From positions 1 through 22,296 of the forward strand of contig CAJPVJ010000477.1 of assembly GCA_905397405.1 (NCBI GenBank): 22,296 bases of DNA, given 5' to 3'. The stretch comes from Oppiella nova (lineage: Eukaryota > Arthropoda > Arachnida > Sarcoptiformes > Oppiidae). The notes below the pieces were generated by a model, which saw only the letters and a list, made by a program, of their open reading frames with translations, had not been told where the DNA came from and made no database searches. Both the position numbers and the translations under genes were made by a program. Of this stretch, positions 1 through 9,200 are shown in pieces (position 1 is the stretch's first letter; each line of letters opens with the position of its first letter).

Positions 1-1231
1 TAAATATTTATACTTATTATTATACAGACAAATCACTGTCTCTGAACATTCTGTGTATATCTATATATAAATACTCTCTTCATTTGGTTTCACTCTCTTC
101 AGGGCCTGAATGGAGAGCAGAACAACTTAAATACCAAATGCCTTCACATGACATACAGATGTTTAAACTACAGACAAATGAAGTGAAGTTTGTTCGCAAT
201 CAGCAAAGGAAGGCTCAAATCAAACCTCAACTCTTCCTCAACAAAACCATCAATTATTGTTTCAAAGTATATACTCTTTTCAATCACTTCTCTATCAAAA
301 TGTACTCTTAATTAATGAATTTTGTGCCAAAACAGTGCAGAACTGCTATAGAAAACGGTTCATACGGTGTGAAGATCACTGTGGTTAAGAATGGGCACCA
401 GAATATCGGGTACACCACTACTGCCGAGGAGGACGACACCACTGCCATCAAAGTGAACCCATCGGAACCGACTCATCCGACTCTGAATGGCTCGACAGCT
501 CTCTATCACATCGAGTGCTTTACGTGCGAAGAATGTCGAGAGGTTTTGGTTGATTTGAAAGCATATCTCTACGCAAACCCCGACTCCACCGATGGTTCAA
601 GAGTTGCGAACAATAAATATTTATACTTATTATTATACAGACAAATCACTGTCTCTGAACATTCTGTGTATATCTATATATAAATACTCTCTTCATTTGG
701 TTTCACTCTCTTCAGGGCCTGAATGGAGAGCAGAACAACTCAAATACCAAATGCCTTCACATGACATACAGATGTTTAAACTACAGACAAATGAAGTGAA
801 GTTTGTTCGCAATCAGCAAAGGAAGGCTCAAATCAAGCCTCAACTCTTCCTCAACAAAACCATCAATTATTGCTTCAAAGTATATATTCTTTTCAATCAC
901 TTCTCTATCAAAATGTACTCTTAATTCATTGAATTGAATTTTGTGCCAAAACAGTGCAGAACTGCTATAGAAAACGGTTCGTACGGTGTGAAGATAACTG
1001 TGGTTAAGAATGGGCACCAGAATATCGGGTACACCACTACTGCCGAGGAGGACGACACCACTGCCATCAAAGTGAACCCATCGGAACCGACTCATCCGAC
1101 TCTCAATGGCTCGACAGCTCTCTATCACATCGAGTGCTTTACGTGCGAAGAATGTCGAGAGGTTTTGGTTGATTTGAAAGCATATCTCTACGCAAACCCC
1201 GACTCCACCGATGGTTCAAGAGTTGCGAACA
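1..1231 (+). repeat. Tandem duplication of two Prickle exons with flanking introns
   Basis: Bases 1-613 and 614-1231 are two near-identical direct copies. Each holds the 3' part of an intron, a 164-nt exon (103-266 and 716-879), a short intron (69 nt in copy 1, 75 nt in copy 2) and the first 277 nt of the next exon. Copy 1 breaks off at about 612, inside the exon, and jumps straight to the start of copy 2. Copy 2 continues into the full exon. Six differences lie in the 441 exonic bases: 128/741, 224/837, 260/873, 362/981, 377/996 and 485/1104. All six are at third codon positions and synonymous. The small intron carries a few more changes and a 6-nt length difference. The arrangement may be a recent duplication or two haplotypes joined in assembly. 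Confidence 0.93.
103..612 (+). pseudogene. Partial upstream copy of Prickle exons (PET end and LIM1 start)
   Basis: This is the first of the two copies. Exon 103-266 encodes the PET-domain end, beginning GPEWRAEQLKYQ after splicing and ending in CFK. Exon 336-612 encodes the first part of LIM1. No GT donor is placed where copy 1 stops (around 612). Read-through gives about 22 unrelated codons and then a stop at 681-683, so exon 336-612 cannot be spliced productively as it stands. Exon 103-266 keeps intact splice sites and ends in phase 0. It could in principle replace exon 716-879 by joining the exon at 955, giving the same protein. The absence of frame damage and the purely synonymous differences argue against an old decayed pseudogene. 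'Broken copy or haplotype duplicate' is the safer label. Confidence 0.6.
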
Positions 1232-3192
1232 GTTTGTATTGTAGCCGACACTTCGTTGAACTTTTTAAGCCGAGGTGCCAGTCATGCGATCACTTGATCT
1301 TTGATGAAGAATGTACTGAAGCTGAGGGCAAGGCCTGGCATTTGGGACACTTTGCCTGCAATGAATGCAAACGATCGTTAGGCGGACAGCAGTATATTAT
1401 GGCTGATCCATCCAAACAGACAGATAAAAAAGCAATGTATGGCACAAAAAGTCCAGTTCCCGACAAAAGGAAACAACAGTTACCCTATTGTTTGACGTGT
1501 TTTGATATACTTTTCGGTGAATTGTGTGAAGAATGTGGAGAACTGATAGGCTGTGATGTCGGCGCCATTTCGCATGAGGGCCGGTCGTGGCATGCGGTCG
1601 ATGTTTGTTTTAAATGCAACTTATGTTCAAAACCATTACTTGGAAAACCATTTTTGCCGGCATTTGACGGAAGAATCTACTGTTCCATCACTTGTTCGCA
1701 GGAAACCATTGAAAGGAATCGGTTTAGAGAAAGGAAGAAACCGAGACCTCTGGCCCATAGTATTCCCAACAGTCATAATCATAGCAATAATTTATCGAAG
1801 AGACCAGAAAACTATGAAAATAATTATTCAAAAGACGGACAAATTGTACAACAAATGAAACTAACTCCTCAAATGAGACCAAATCAACAAACTTATCAAA
1901 ACTATTATCAAAAACCATTAGAAGATAAACAAAGACTTCCTGTGAATGAAGTGAAAGAAGTGTCGGTAAAACAGTTACCAAATAATGGATTACAGTTGAA
2001 TACTCACCAAAGAACTGATGAATTGAATGAATTTCAAGAAAAATTAAGTGAAATTAAATTAAATGAGACCACAAATAGCTATGAATTGGAGAAAAAACAA
2101 AATGATTTTGTGGTTTCCATAGAAGATAATAAAGTTTCAGCGAATGTCACAAACTATAGTCAAAACTTTGCAAACAATTCAATGAACCAACAAATGCTTG
2201 ATTATATCCAAAGGTATCAACAGTTTACAAGAGCTCCCGATTATGTGATGGAATATATGAAACAACAGCTGTTCCACAACGGCATCGATGGGCACAACGA
2301 TATAATCGGTGCCACAATTGAATGCGGAAGCAGTTTGAGTGAAGAAGAGCGCACAAACCATCACATCCTCGACCACAAGACTGTCTCCGCTATTAATAAT
2401 AATAATAACAATAATATAAATTACAATCAAATGCCATCCAAGACATCATCAAACTCTTCTAGTCTTAATATAACACCATTTGATACAAATACTAGGAATA
2501 CATTGAAATACAATCCATCGATAACTTCGTCGTCTAATGAAACGACACCTCTTTTGCTGCGATCATTGGAAGAGAGGGCTAAACAGTTGACACAATTGAG
2601 CACTCAATCCAATCAACCCATCCGTAAGACAAAGATATTCAGCGAGCAATCTCTGCCACAAAGTGAGTCGCCGTCGCAGACATCACAGGCGGACCAGTCG
2701 TCTAATAGTTCCCTCATTGAGAACAACAATTCAATGAATCATTTAAATAATGGAGAAGTGATCGCAGATGTGAGGAACTGTCTAGAAGTGGACACACCAT
2801 CGACTCAGTCGACAGCACTCCAGTCGACGTCCTCGCAAACCACTCCCGAAATAAATCCGAGGCAATCGACCAACAAATCGGTGACATTTGACCCCAGCGT
2901 TAAAGAGCCGACCGGCCGTCGCACGACTCGGAAGTCGAGGTCGAGACCAAGCAAAAGACACTCGGAATGGAGTGATAGTCACTCGTGTTCCACATGTAGT
3001 ACCTGTTCCTCGTCTTCGTCTTCAAGCGAAGAGAACTTTGATTACGAATCAACTCTTGAGAGGAATCGGAACCAATGGTTGGGCGGAACCAAAATACAGT
3101 ACGTGTCCAACGATAGGAAGAAGAATGTGTCCAATAATATAGTCCAACCAAACACTGTCCACAACCACAACGACAGCTGCACCATATCGTAG
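716..3192 (+). CDS. pk: Prickle-like planar cell polarity protein, 3' half (PET end, LIM1-3, CAAX)
   Basis: Exons are 716-879 and 955-3192, joined in phase 0; the stop is TAG at 3190-3192. The first exon starts two bases into a codon, so this is not the gene's 5' end. It encodes the C-terminal part of a PET domain (QLKYQMPSHD matches the Prickle QLLHQLPPHD segment). The first LIM zinc pair (CFK|C) straddles the intron. Three LIM domains follow, with FKPRCQSC, EECTEAEGKAWH and SLGGQQYIM typical of Prickle LIM2 and WHAVDVCFKCNLC of LIM3. A Q/N/S-rich tail of about 490 residues ends with a Cys/Ser-rich patch (SCSTCSTCSSSS) and a CTIS prenylation box, as in Prickle. In the family these proteins are recruited to the cortex with Van Gogh to set tissue polarity. 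Testin shares PET and LIM but lacks the CAAX tail. Long insertions lie in LIM1 and LIM2. Confidence 0.9.
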
Positions 3193-4159
3193 AGCCATTC
3201 ATGTCATTCATATCTCAATCTTATAGTTATATAACTTATATAATATAAGGTATTCATTGCATTTCAATAATATACAGTATATTGTATTTAAATTTAATAT
3301 ATATTTATATAAATTTTTCCAATTCTTATACAAATTTAATGTTTTATGAAAATTATGTAAAAATAAAGTAAATTTTCGTGAAAATATAATTTATGTTTTA
3401 ATTGGTGGCAAACATTTATAAATTGAAATTAATTTCACTTTAGACTCCATTTGAATATAAAATTAATTGTTTCATTTAAATAAAATGTTGCTCTTCTACT
3501 CAATTTAGAAGTTATTAATTGGTTTTAAAATTTTATTTTGTGCTCAAAATATTGAAAAAGCAGTGAAAGTGTTTGGTTTTATATCATTAAGTATGAGAAT
3601 TGATTTATTACTTAATTATTAGTTTCGCTAAAACCCTTATACAGTGTTCATAATTAATGTGTATTTCGATTGCCTTCCAATCAATTGAATAATATTTTGC
3701 AATATTTAGTAAGAATTCGTGTCTATATATAGCCCCGGGATTAATATTTTAATAAAACAAAAATAGAAATTATTTCAAACTGCAGCGTGTGCTTAATCTT
3801 GGTAATCATTTAAATTTACATAAAAATAAAAATGTTCAATTGATTTATACCGTAATTCTCAACATGACAATCAAATGCTTAATAATTGCAATAATTAATT
3901 TTCAAAAAGACCTGTATGAATATCATTTGAGTAAAACTATATCAATTAGATATATTAACATATAATAATATTCTATACTTTTCAAATCATTAAGATAAAA
4001 TATGAACTTGATCAAAGCATACAGTAATGAAAGTATTCTAAAAGTTTTGAAAGTTTTGTTTAATAAATAATTTACATTCAAGTAAATGATAACATCTATA
4101 ATACTCATGAATTAAAGCAAATGTATTGAAAATGCATTGTTTTTGAGATCAATTAAAGT
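3193..4159. other. 3' flank of the Prickle half-gene; AT-rich, no gene seen
   Basis: The sequence is strongly AT-rich with stops in all frames. Its first part should be the 3' UTR. I see no RNA gene or mobile element. A 13-bp palindrome, ATATACAGTATAT, lies at 3270-3282. Confidence 0.6.
3363..3368 (+). terminator. Candidate poly(A) signal of the Prickle half-gene
   Basis: A canonical AATAAA lies about 170 bases after the stop codon, within AT-rich 3' sequence. AT-rich DNA yields such hexamers by chance, so this is only a candidate. Confidence 0.4.
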
Positions 4160-4353
4160 GATGTCCCGTCACTGGACTCGCAGTGATAGCGAAGAGTTTT
4201 CAGTGAAGATAATCGACGACTGGTTTATCATCTCTCGTGCGAGCAGTGAAGTGAAGGCAAGGCATCAGTGAATGCAAAGCAATGCAAAGCCAGCACTCAA
4301 TGCATGACTCCCTCTGAAGGCGTGAATGAGACACACGTTCACAGAGTATGCGA
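4160..4353. other. GC-richer block abutting the inverted repeat; possible first exon or promoter
   Basis: This stretch is clearly less AT-rich than the kilobase before it and rich in CAGTGAA-like words. It holds a short tandem repeat (AATGCAAAGC twice). On the plus strand an ATG at 4303 opens 14 codons, up to AGA followed by a GTATGC donor-like site at 4345. That would make a small first coding exon, but nothing recognisable is encoded and no downstream partner is visible. On the minus strand, the truncated Prickle exon fragment of the inverted repeat runs into this block and reaches a stop after about 30 unrelated codons. It is probably the 5' region of an unrelated transcript. Confidence 0.25.
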
Positions 4354-4482
4354 TAAGTTGTTCTGCTCTCCATTCAGGCCCTGAAGAGAGTGAAACCAAA
4401 TGAAGAGAGTATTTATATATAGATATACACAGAATGTTCAGAGACAGTGATTTGTCTGTATAATAATAAGTATAAATATTTA
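4354..4482 (-). repeat. Exact 129-bp inverted copy of bases 1-129
   Basis: The reverse complement of 4354-4482 matches 1-129 base for base, and copy 2 (614-742) with one mismatch at 741. It contains nearly the whole intron before the PET exon and the first 27 bases of that exon (GGCCTGAATGGAG...). Homology stops beyond base 129 on one side. On the other side, 4483 supplies the G of a GT donor whose T is base 4482. The partner copy begins at the very first base of the window, so its outer limit cannot be seen. Confidence 0.97.
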
Positions 4483-4483
4483 C

Positions 4484-5895
4484 CCTTAAAGTGAATGAAG
4501 AACTGCGAGATATTACTATTTTTATGTTCAGATCTCTGCTTTAATAATGCAGTCAACGGTTGAGTGAGTTTTTGCTGCAAAAATCCTGAAGTGGCCGATG
4601 AACTGATTTGTGGCGAACAGCTTGAGATGGATGAAGGTCCCAGTATTGGTAACAGCGCTTGGGATGTCTGTCCATGGAGTGGTGAAGGAGCTGGAAGTTG
4701 TGGATATTGCAAGGCCTGAGTTTCGATACTTGGATTCACTTCTGGTTCACTATTTATACGGTTGTTATGCTTAGACATAGAGAACATTTGACTGCAATAT
4801 AAATCAAAGAAAATATTTTTAATTCTTTCTCCAAACAAACAAAAAATATCAAAACGGAAACCAAATATAATAATAAAATAAAAAAAAATAATAATCTTCT
4901 GAAAACTTGTAATAAGGTTTGATAAACAATAAGAACTGAGAGTTTTTGTGTCAATGAATATAAAGAAGTGAACAATAAAAATGCACAAACACTATACCAA
5001 GTTGGTATTACCAACTCTACGAAGCTATGCTAAGCCATAAAACTGTGAAACAAGTGAACAACTAATGAGAATAATTCACTGGACCAGAGAAGGACAGGGC
5101 TATAGTGTACAGCCTTAGAGATCAGTATAGTATAGACACGACACGAGCCAACGACAAAGAAGTACAACGATATATACATCAACTAAACTAATCGCTTGAT
5201 TATTATCCATGAAAACGACGAATCAGAGGCCGATGTCTCTGTGTTTTGATAACAAACTTTTTTAGATGTACTGAAAGCTGAACAGACAGTACAGAACCGA
5301 GCCGTTGAGTGCACCTCAACAACATAAGTGTGCAATACTTTCGCACAAGTGTTGACTGAATTATTTCACTTTTTTCTATTTCATTCAAATAGTCATTACG
5401 AGAGAGAATTAGTGAGAAAGCGTACAAATAATCGCTTCAATGAGTTATGAGTTTAGGAAAAGTGAGAGAATTTTGTATTGAGATGTGAAGCGATGTGAGA
5501 GCGAGAGAGCACTCAATGACTTACTCCTCATCCCTATGAACACATCTGTCACTGAATATTGTATTGGAATTCGTGGAGCACATGGAGAAGGAGCGGATCT
5601 GTTCGTGAAATTGCTTCAAATGGGAATGGGATTGGGATTGGGATTGCTTTGACTGCTGGTGACAAATGAACTGTCCGTTGTTGTATATCCAACACACTTT
5701 CCACCAGTGCTTCTGTCGTCTCTGCAGCTTAGCCGTAGTGGACGACATGGATGTGCTGGTGGTTGTTGTGGTCAACTGTTGACAACTGTTCACACTTTCA
5801 CTTTTATTGTCCACTAATGAAGAGGTCGGCCAAAACCACTGCTCTATGGGCTGAAAGAGTTGTCTATTTTGCGAATCCACTGATTTGGTAGACAT
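4484..5895 (-). CDS. pk: Probable 5' half of the Prickle-like gene, on the opposite strand
   Basis: Two exons on the minus strand. Exon 1 is 5895-5525: ATG at 5895 in an ACTAAAATG context, ending at a GTAAGT donor, phase 2. Exon 2 is 4791-4484: acceptor ATATTGCAG, ending at a GTAAAT donor, phase 1. The intron that follows (4483-4383) ends TCTTCAG and leads into GGCCTGAATGG, the start of the PET exon, whose phase requires exactly one preceding base. Spliced to 716-879 and 955-3192, the frame stays open for 1027 codons including the stop. The N-terminal part is low complexity (Ser/Thr/Gln runs, QSQSQSHSH) with a Trp-rich segment, KHWWKVCWIYNNGQF. No WVPPG-type first half of a PET domain is present. 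Assignment to Prickle rests on the shared intron and phase, not on domain content. The real start codon and any 5' UTR exon are unproven. Confidence 0.65.
4792..5524 (-). other. Intron 1 of the Prickle 5' half; nothing else seen
   Basis: Flanked by a GTAAGT donor (5524-5519, minus strand) and an ATATTGCAG acceptor ending at 4792. I looked for an exon encoding the missing PET start (WVPPG-like) on the minus strand and found none. Confidence 0.5.
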
Positions 5896-6085
5896 TTTAG
5901 TGGATGTAGTGGAGTGGAGGCCGACTGGAGTGGAAATGGTAGTAATGGTTGGAAAAGTTGGTAATAATAACAATGGCAAATAGTGAAGTAGTTGCGAGTC
6001 TTAGCATTGGTATCCTTTGGAGTAGTTCTCGATCTCCACAATAATTGCCGGTTATGTTATGAGAAGCAATAGTCGAGCAATTACT

Positions 6086-6215
6086 GCATATATGCCTGGG
6101 GGCAGAGCTCAGCCAAAAGTGCCTTTACCTCATCACCAGCCCTATGTCTTATACGGGGCTGTCTGTCACTTTAGTTGGCTTAAAGCCCTCAAAAAAGTTT
6201 AGTTCCCCTGAAGTT
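6086..6215. other. Small GC-rich island upstream of the Prickle 5' half; possible 5' UTR exon or ncRNA
   Basis: It stands out from AT-rich surroundings. It contains a perfect palindrome GCATATATGC (6086-6095), a stem AGCCC/GGGCT (6138-6142 with 6156-6160, 13-nt loop) and the inverted repeat GGCTTaAAGCC (6177-6187). On the minus strand GATGAG is followed by a GTAAAG donor-like site at 6128, so part of the island could be a 5' UTR exon of the minus-strand Prickle 5' half. No known snRNA, tRNA or repeat family was recognised. A TATAAAA word follows at 6220-6226 on the plus strand. Confidence 0.3.
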
Positions 6216-9200
6216 TGCATATAAAATAATGGATGAATCGATACATGAGATGTAAAGTGGAAGCAACGAAAGCAACGAAACTGAATGCAAACCAACGATA
6301 TTATTAGGGATGAGAGCATCGCATCGCCGATCACTCCCATCCCTTGAGGCAAACTTAAAGCCTCTACTGTATTGTCAAACGAAAGTAATTTTGTTGGTTG
6401 TGTTGTGTTTGGGTGAGGCTTATACTGAATTGTCGGCAAATGAGCTAAAAATTGTTATAACGCTAAATACTAGACTCCAGTCTTATCTCAGATAACCTCA
6501 ACGATAACTACAAAAGTCTAAACACTTTATAAAATTGTTATCTCATAACTCAATTGATAACTTTTTTCATTTGTTTAATCATTCAATTGAAAAAACGCTT
6601 GTAATAAATCTTTTTATTGCTATTTCACGAGTGTGTGTCTCTTGAATAAGGGGTAAGTTTTTGCCAAAAACAGCAATTTTTCATCATTTTTACAAGTGTT
6701 TCGAAATTTTGATTGAATTTGGAAAATCAATTTATTTTGGTTTCAAAATATTTTGAAATAAATTAATCAAATGTAGGTTAGGATCTATTTTTTCGTTATC
6801 GATATTCCGTTTCTATCAAAAATTTCAACTTTTTATTTATATATAAAACCTACCTAAAATTAATCAGAATATAATTTGATTATAAATCTAAATGTAAATT
6901 TATTCCAAAAATGTCATTCTATACAATAGTATAGAATTCTTAATTAGATTTGAAAACTTTTCAAAATTATTATCACTGAGTATTTGAGAGTTTGAAGCCA
7001 TGGGTTTATGTTATTTTCTTTTTCCAACAGTTGAATTACAATTTTATGTCTTTATGTTTTCTTTTATGTTCAAATTCGTCAATCTTTGTGTCAATCTTTA
7101 AGAGACGTTTAAAATGCTTTAAAAATAGTAACTCTTTTTGTTTTGAATTAATTCTAAATCTTGTTTTAATATTATACTGAATAGAAAATGCCTAACCATA
7201 ACTTTAGGTAATACAGTATAAACACCTGGTCTTTGCATAAATTTTATCAAAATAGTTATTCATTTGAATCTCGAATCAAAAGAATTTAGTTTGAAATTAA
7301 GATGAATGCAAAGACTACTCATTTGAATTGGGATTTCATTAACAATCAGTCATTGGAATCAAAAGACCATTTGTTTCGATACAGAGATTTGCGAACAAAA
7401 GATTTTCATAAGAATTCACTTTTCAATGACTATTGAATAGAAGACACGAATAGATTTATCCCACAAAACGATTAAAGACTCAAACATATAGTGAGGGAAC
7501 AGTTGACCAAAGATTGATCGAAAAATACTTTTATCGAATATCCATAGAAAATACAATTTGTAAGAATATACAGTATATCGATATATAACTTATAATACGA
7601 TTATGTAGTGATTAATGTAGAAATGATTGCATGAAATACTAATGAGTCGAAACATTAAAAGAATATTATTCTCCGTAATATCAATGTGTGTCTGATATCC
7701 CGCACATTTTGCACTTAGAGATGAGGGGTAAAGGCATTTAAAAACATCCGACAACATCACGATTGGGAACTGGAATGACCCCAAACCTAACTGTGCTCTC
7801 GGTTTGCTTTGGACTTAACTTAAGGCACGAATTTGTAGTGAAAACTATAATTATTATGAAATGACCGCTCCTTTCATTATTTAACTTTAATTCAAATAAT
7901 TGATTTCAAAACAAGAAATTTTAATAATCATTGTGTAAAAAATAACCCAAATATTTGTTGACAAATTAAATGATAATTATCTCTTCATAATTAAGATAAA
8001 ACATTGAGATTGTAAGAAATAATAGTAATTTAGGAGTCAATTCTCAGACAAGTCATTGATCTCTCATCGAAATAGGATTCCGTAGAAACAAATCCAATAG
8101 ATTTGAAATGAAGTCATAAAATCAACATTTTATTATAAAACTCAACATAAAGTTCAGACGAATTCAATGAATCGAAATATTCCCAAACGAAACGTGTTTT
8201 CAAACTCTTGTTTGGAAACTATTTTTAAAAGTTTGCAAACATTTTTCATATTACCGAAGTGTATATCAAAACATATTCGTTAATAATATAACTTATAGCA
8301 AATGTCGGGTCAAATGTATTGCCACGAAATTATTGCACAATTGATGTTAAGCTAAAATCCTTTAAATTATATCTTAAGACCTAATGAATGAGTATTTGTA
8401 GAGAATTTTTATGAGTTGAACACATTTTTCTATTTATAGCATTTATCAAAAGTAACTCATATTAATTTACTCCTTTTTAAAAATAATCATTTTATTTAAT
8501 AAAAATTTATTATAGCTTTAAATTGCTTCGAGGAATGAGAATTTTAGTTTTAATTATTATTTTATTATTTTTACATAATGATTGTATTTGCGATAATCAG
8601 GTTAATTCATAATTTATGTTACGATCAAATGCTTAGATTTGATTTATAAATATTTATAATTAAATTCAATTCTTTGTTTTTTGAGTTCACACATTAATAC
8701 TTATTACCATTTGTTTGAATGGTTTGGTAACTGATTTGTATTTCACACTTCATTATCATTTACTATGAAAGTGCATGTAATTAAACTGAATATTATTTTA
8801 TCAAATATTGTATAATCAGTTATTTAATGTATTTCAAGGCTCGATAAACACACCAAATGTTCACTTATTATAATAGTTATTGATTTGTATAGTTATAGTC
8901 GTGATCTGGTTGTCCTATTTTGGTATAAATTGCTTTCATGTCTTAACAACGAAATTATAATTAAATGAATTAAAAAAATATTTAAAACCCAAATCATGAA
9001 ACTATAGTTTGAGAGACATTTCTTATGGGAAAAAGTTTTTGAACTCAAACTAAAGATTTAATTCAATTCAAAGTCTTTTACAACTTTTTAATACTAGAGC
9101 TTCCGGTGCTCTTCAACGGAAACTCGTGTCAACTAAACTTTAATTATTTTGAAAATGAAATTTAAATAATTTATATAAAGATAGGAAATTAAAGTGACTT

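Noticed and set aside
84-311. Open frame of 75 codons covering the first PET exon copy
   Set aside because: It runs through a splice acceptor (ending at 102) and a donor (267-268). Only 103-266 is exonic; the ends are intron.
781-1128. Minus-strand frame opposite the LIM1 exon
   Set aside because: It is a shadow of the plus-strand coding sequence, with no family resemblance.
2782-3211. Other-frame open stretches over the Prickle C-terminal tail
   Set aside because: They overlap the well-supported Prickle frame and arise from its Ser/Arg-rich codons.
4413-4988. A 191-codon minus-strand frame read as one gene
   Set aside because: It reads through an acceptor (ATATTGCAG at 4792) and a GTAAAT donor (4483). 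Only 4791-4484 is treated as exon.
5203-5427. A 74-codon minus-strand frame inside intron 1 of the Prickle 5' half
   Set aside because: Its phase and content do not fit the missing PET exon and no family is recognised.
6149-6495. Open frames on both strands over the region upstream of the Prickle 5' half
   Set aside because: Their proteins show no domain or conserved motif, and the two strands are both open by chance.
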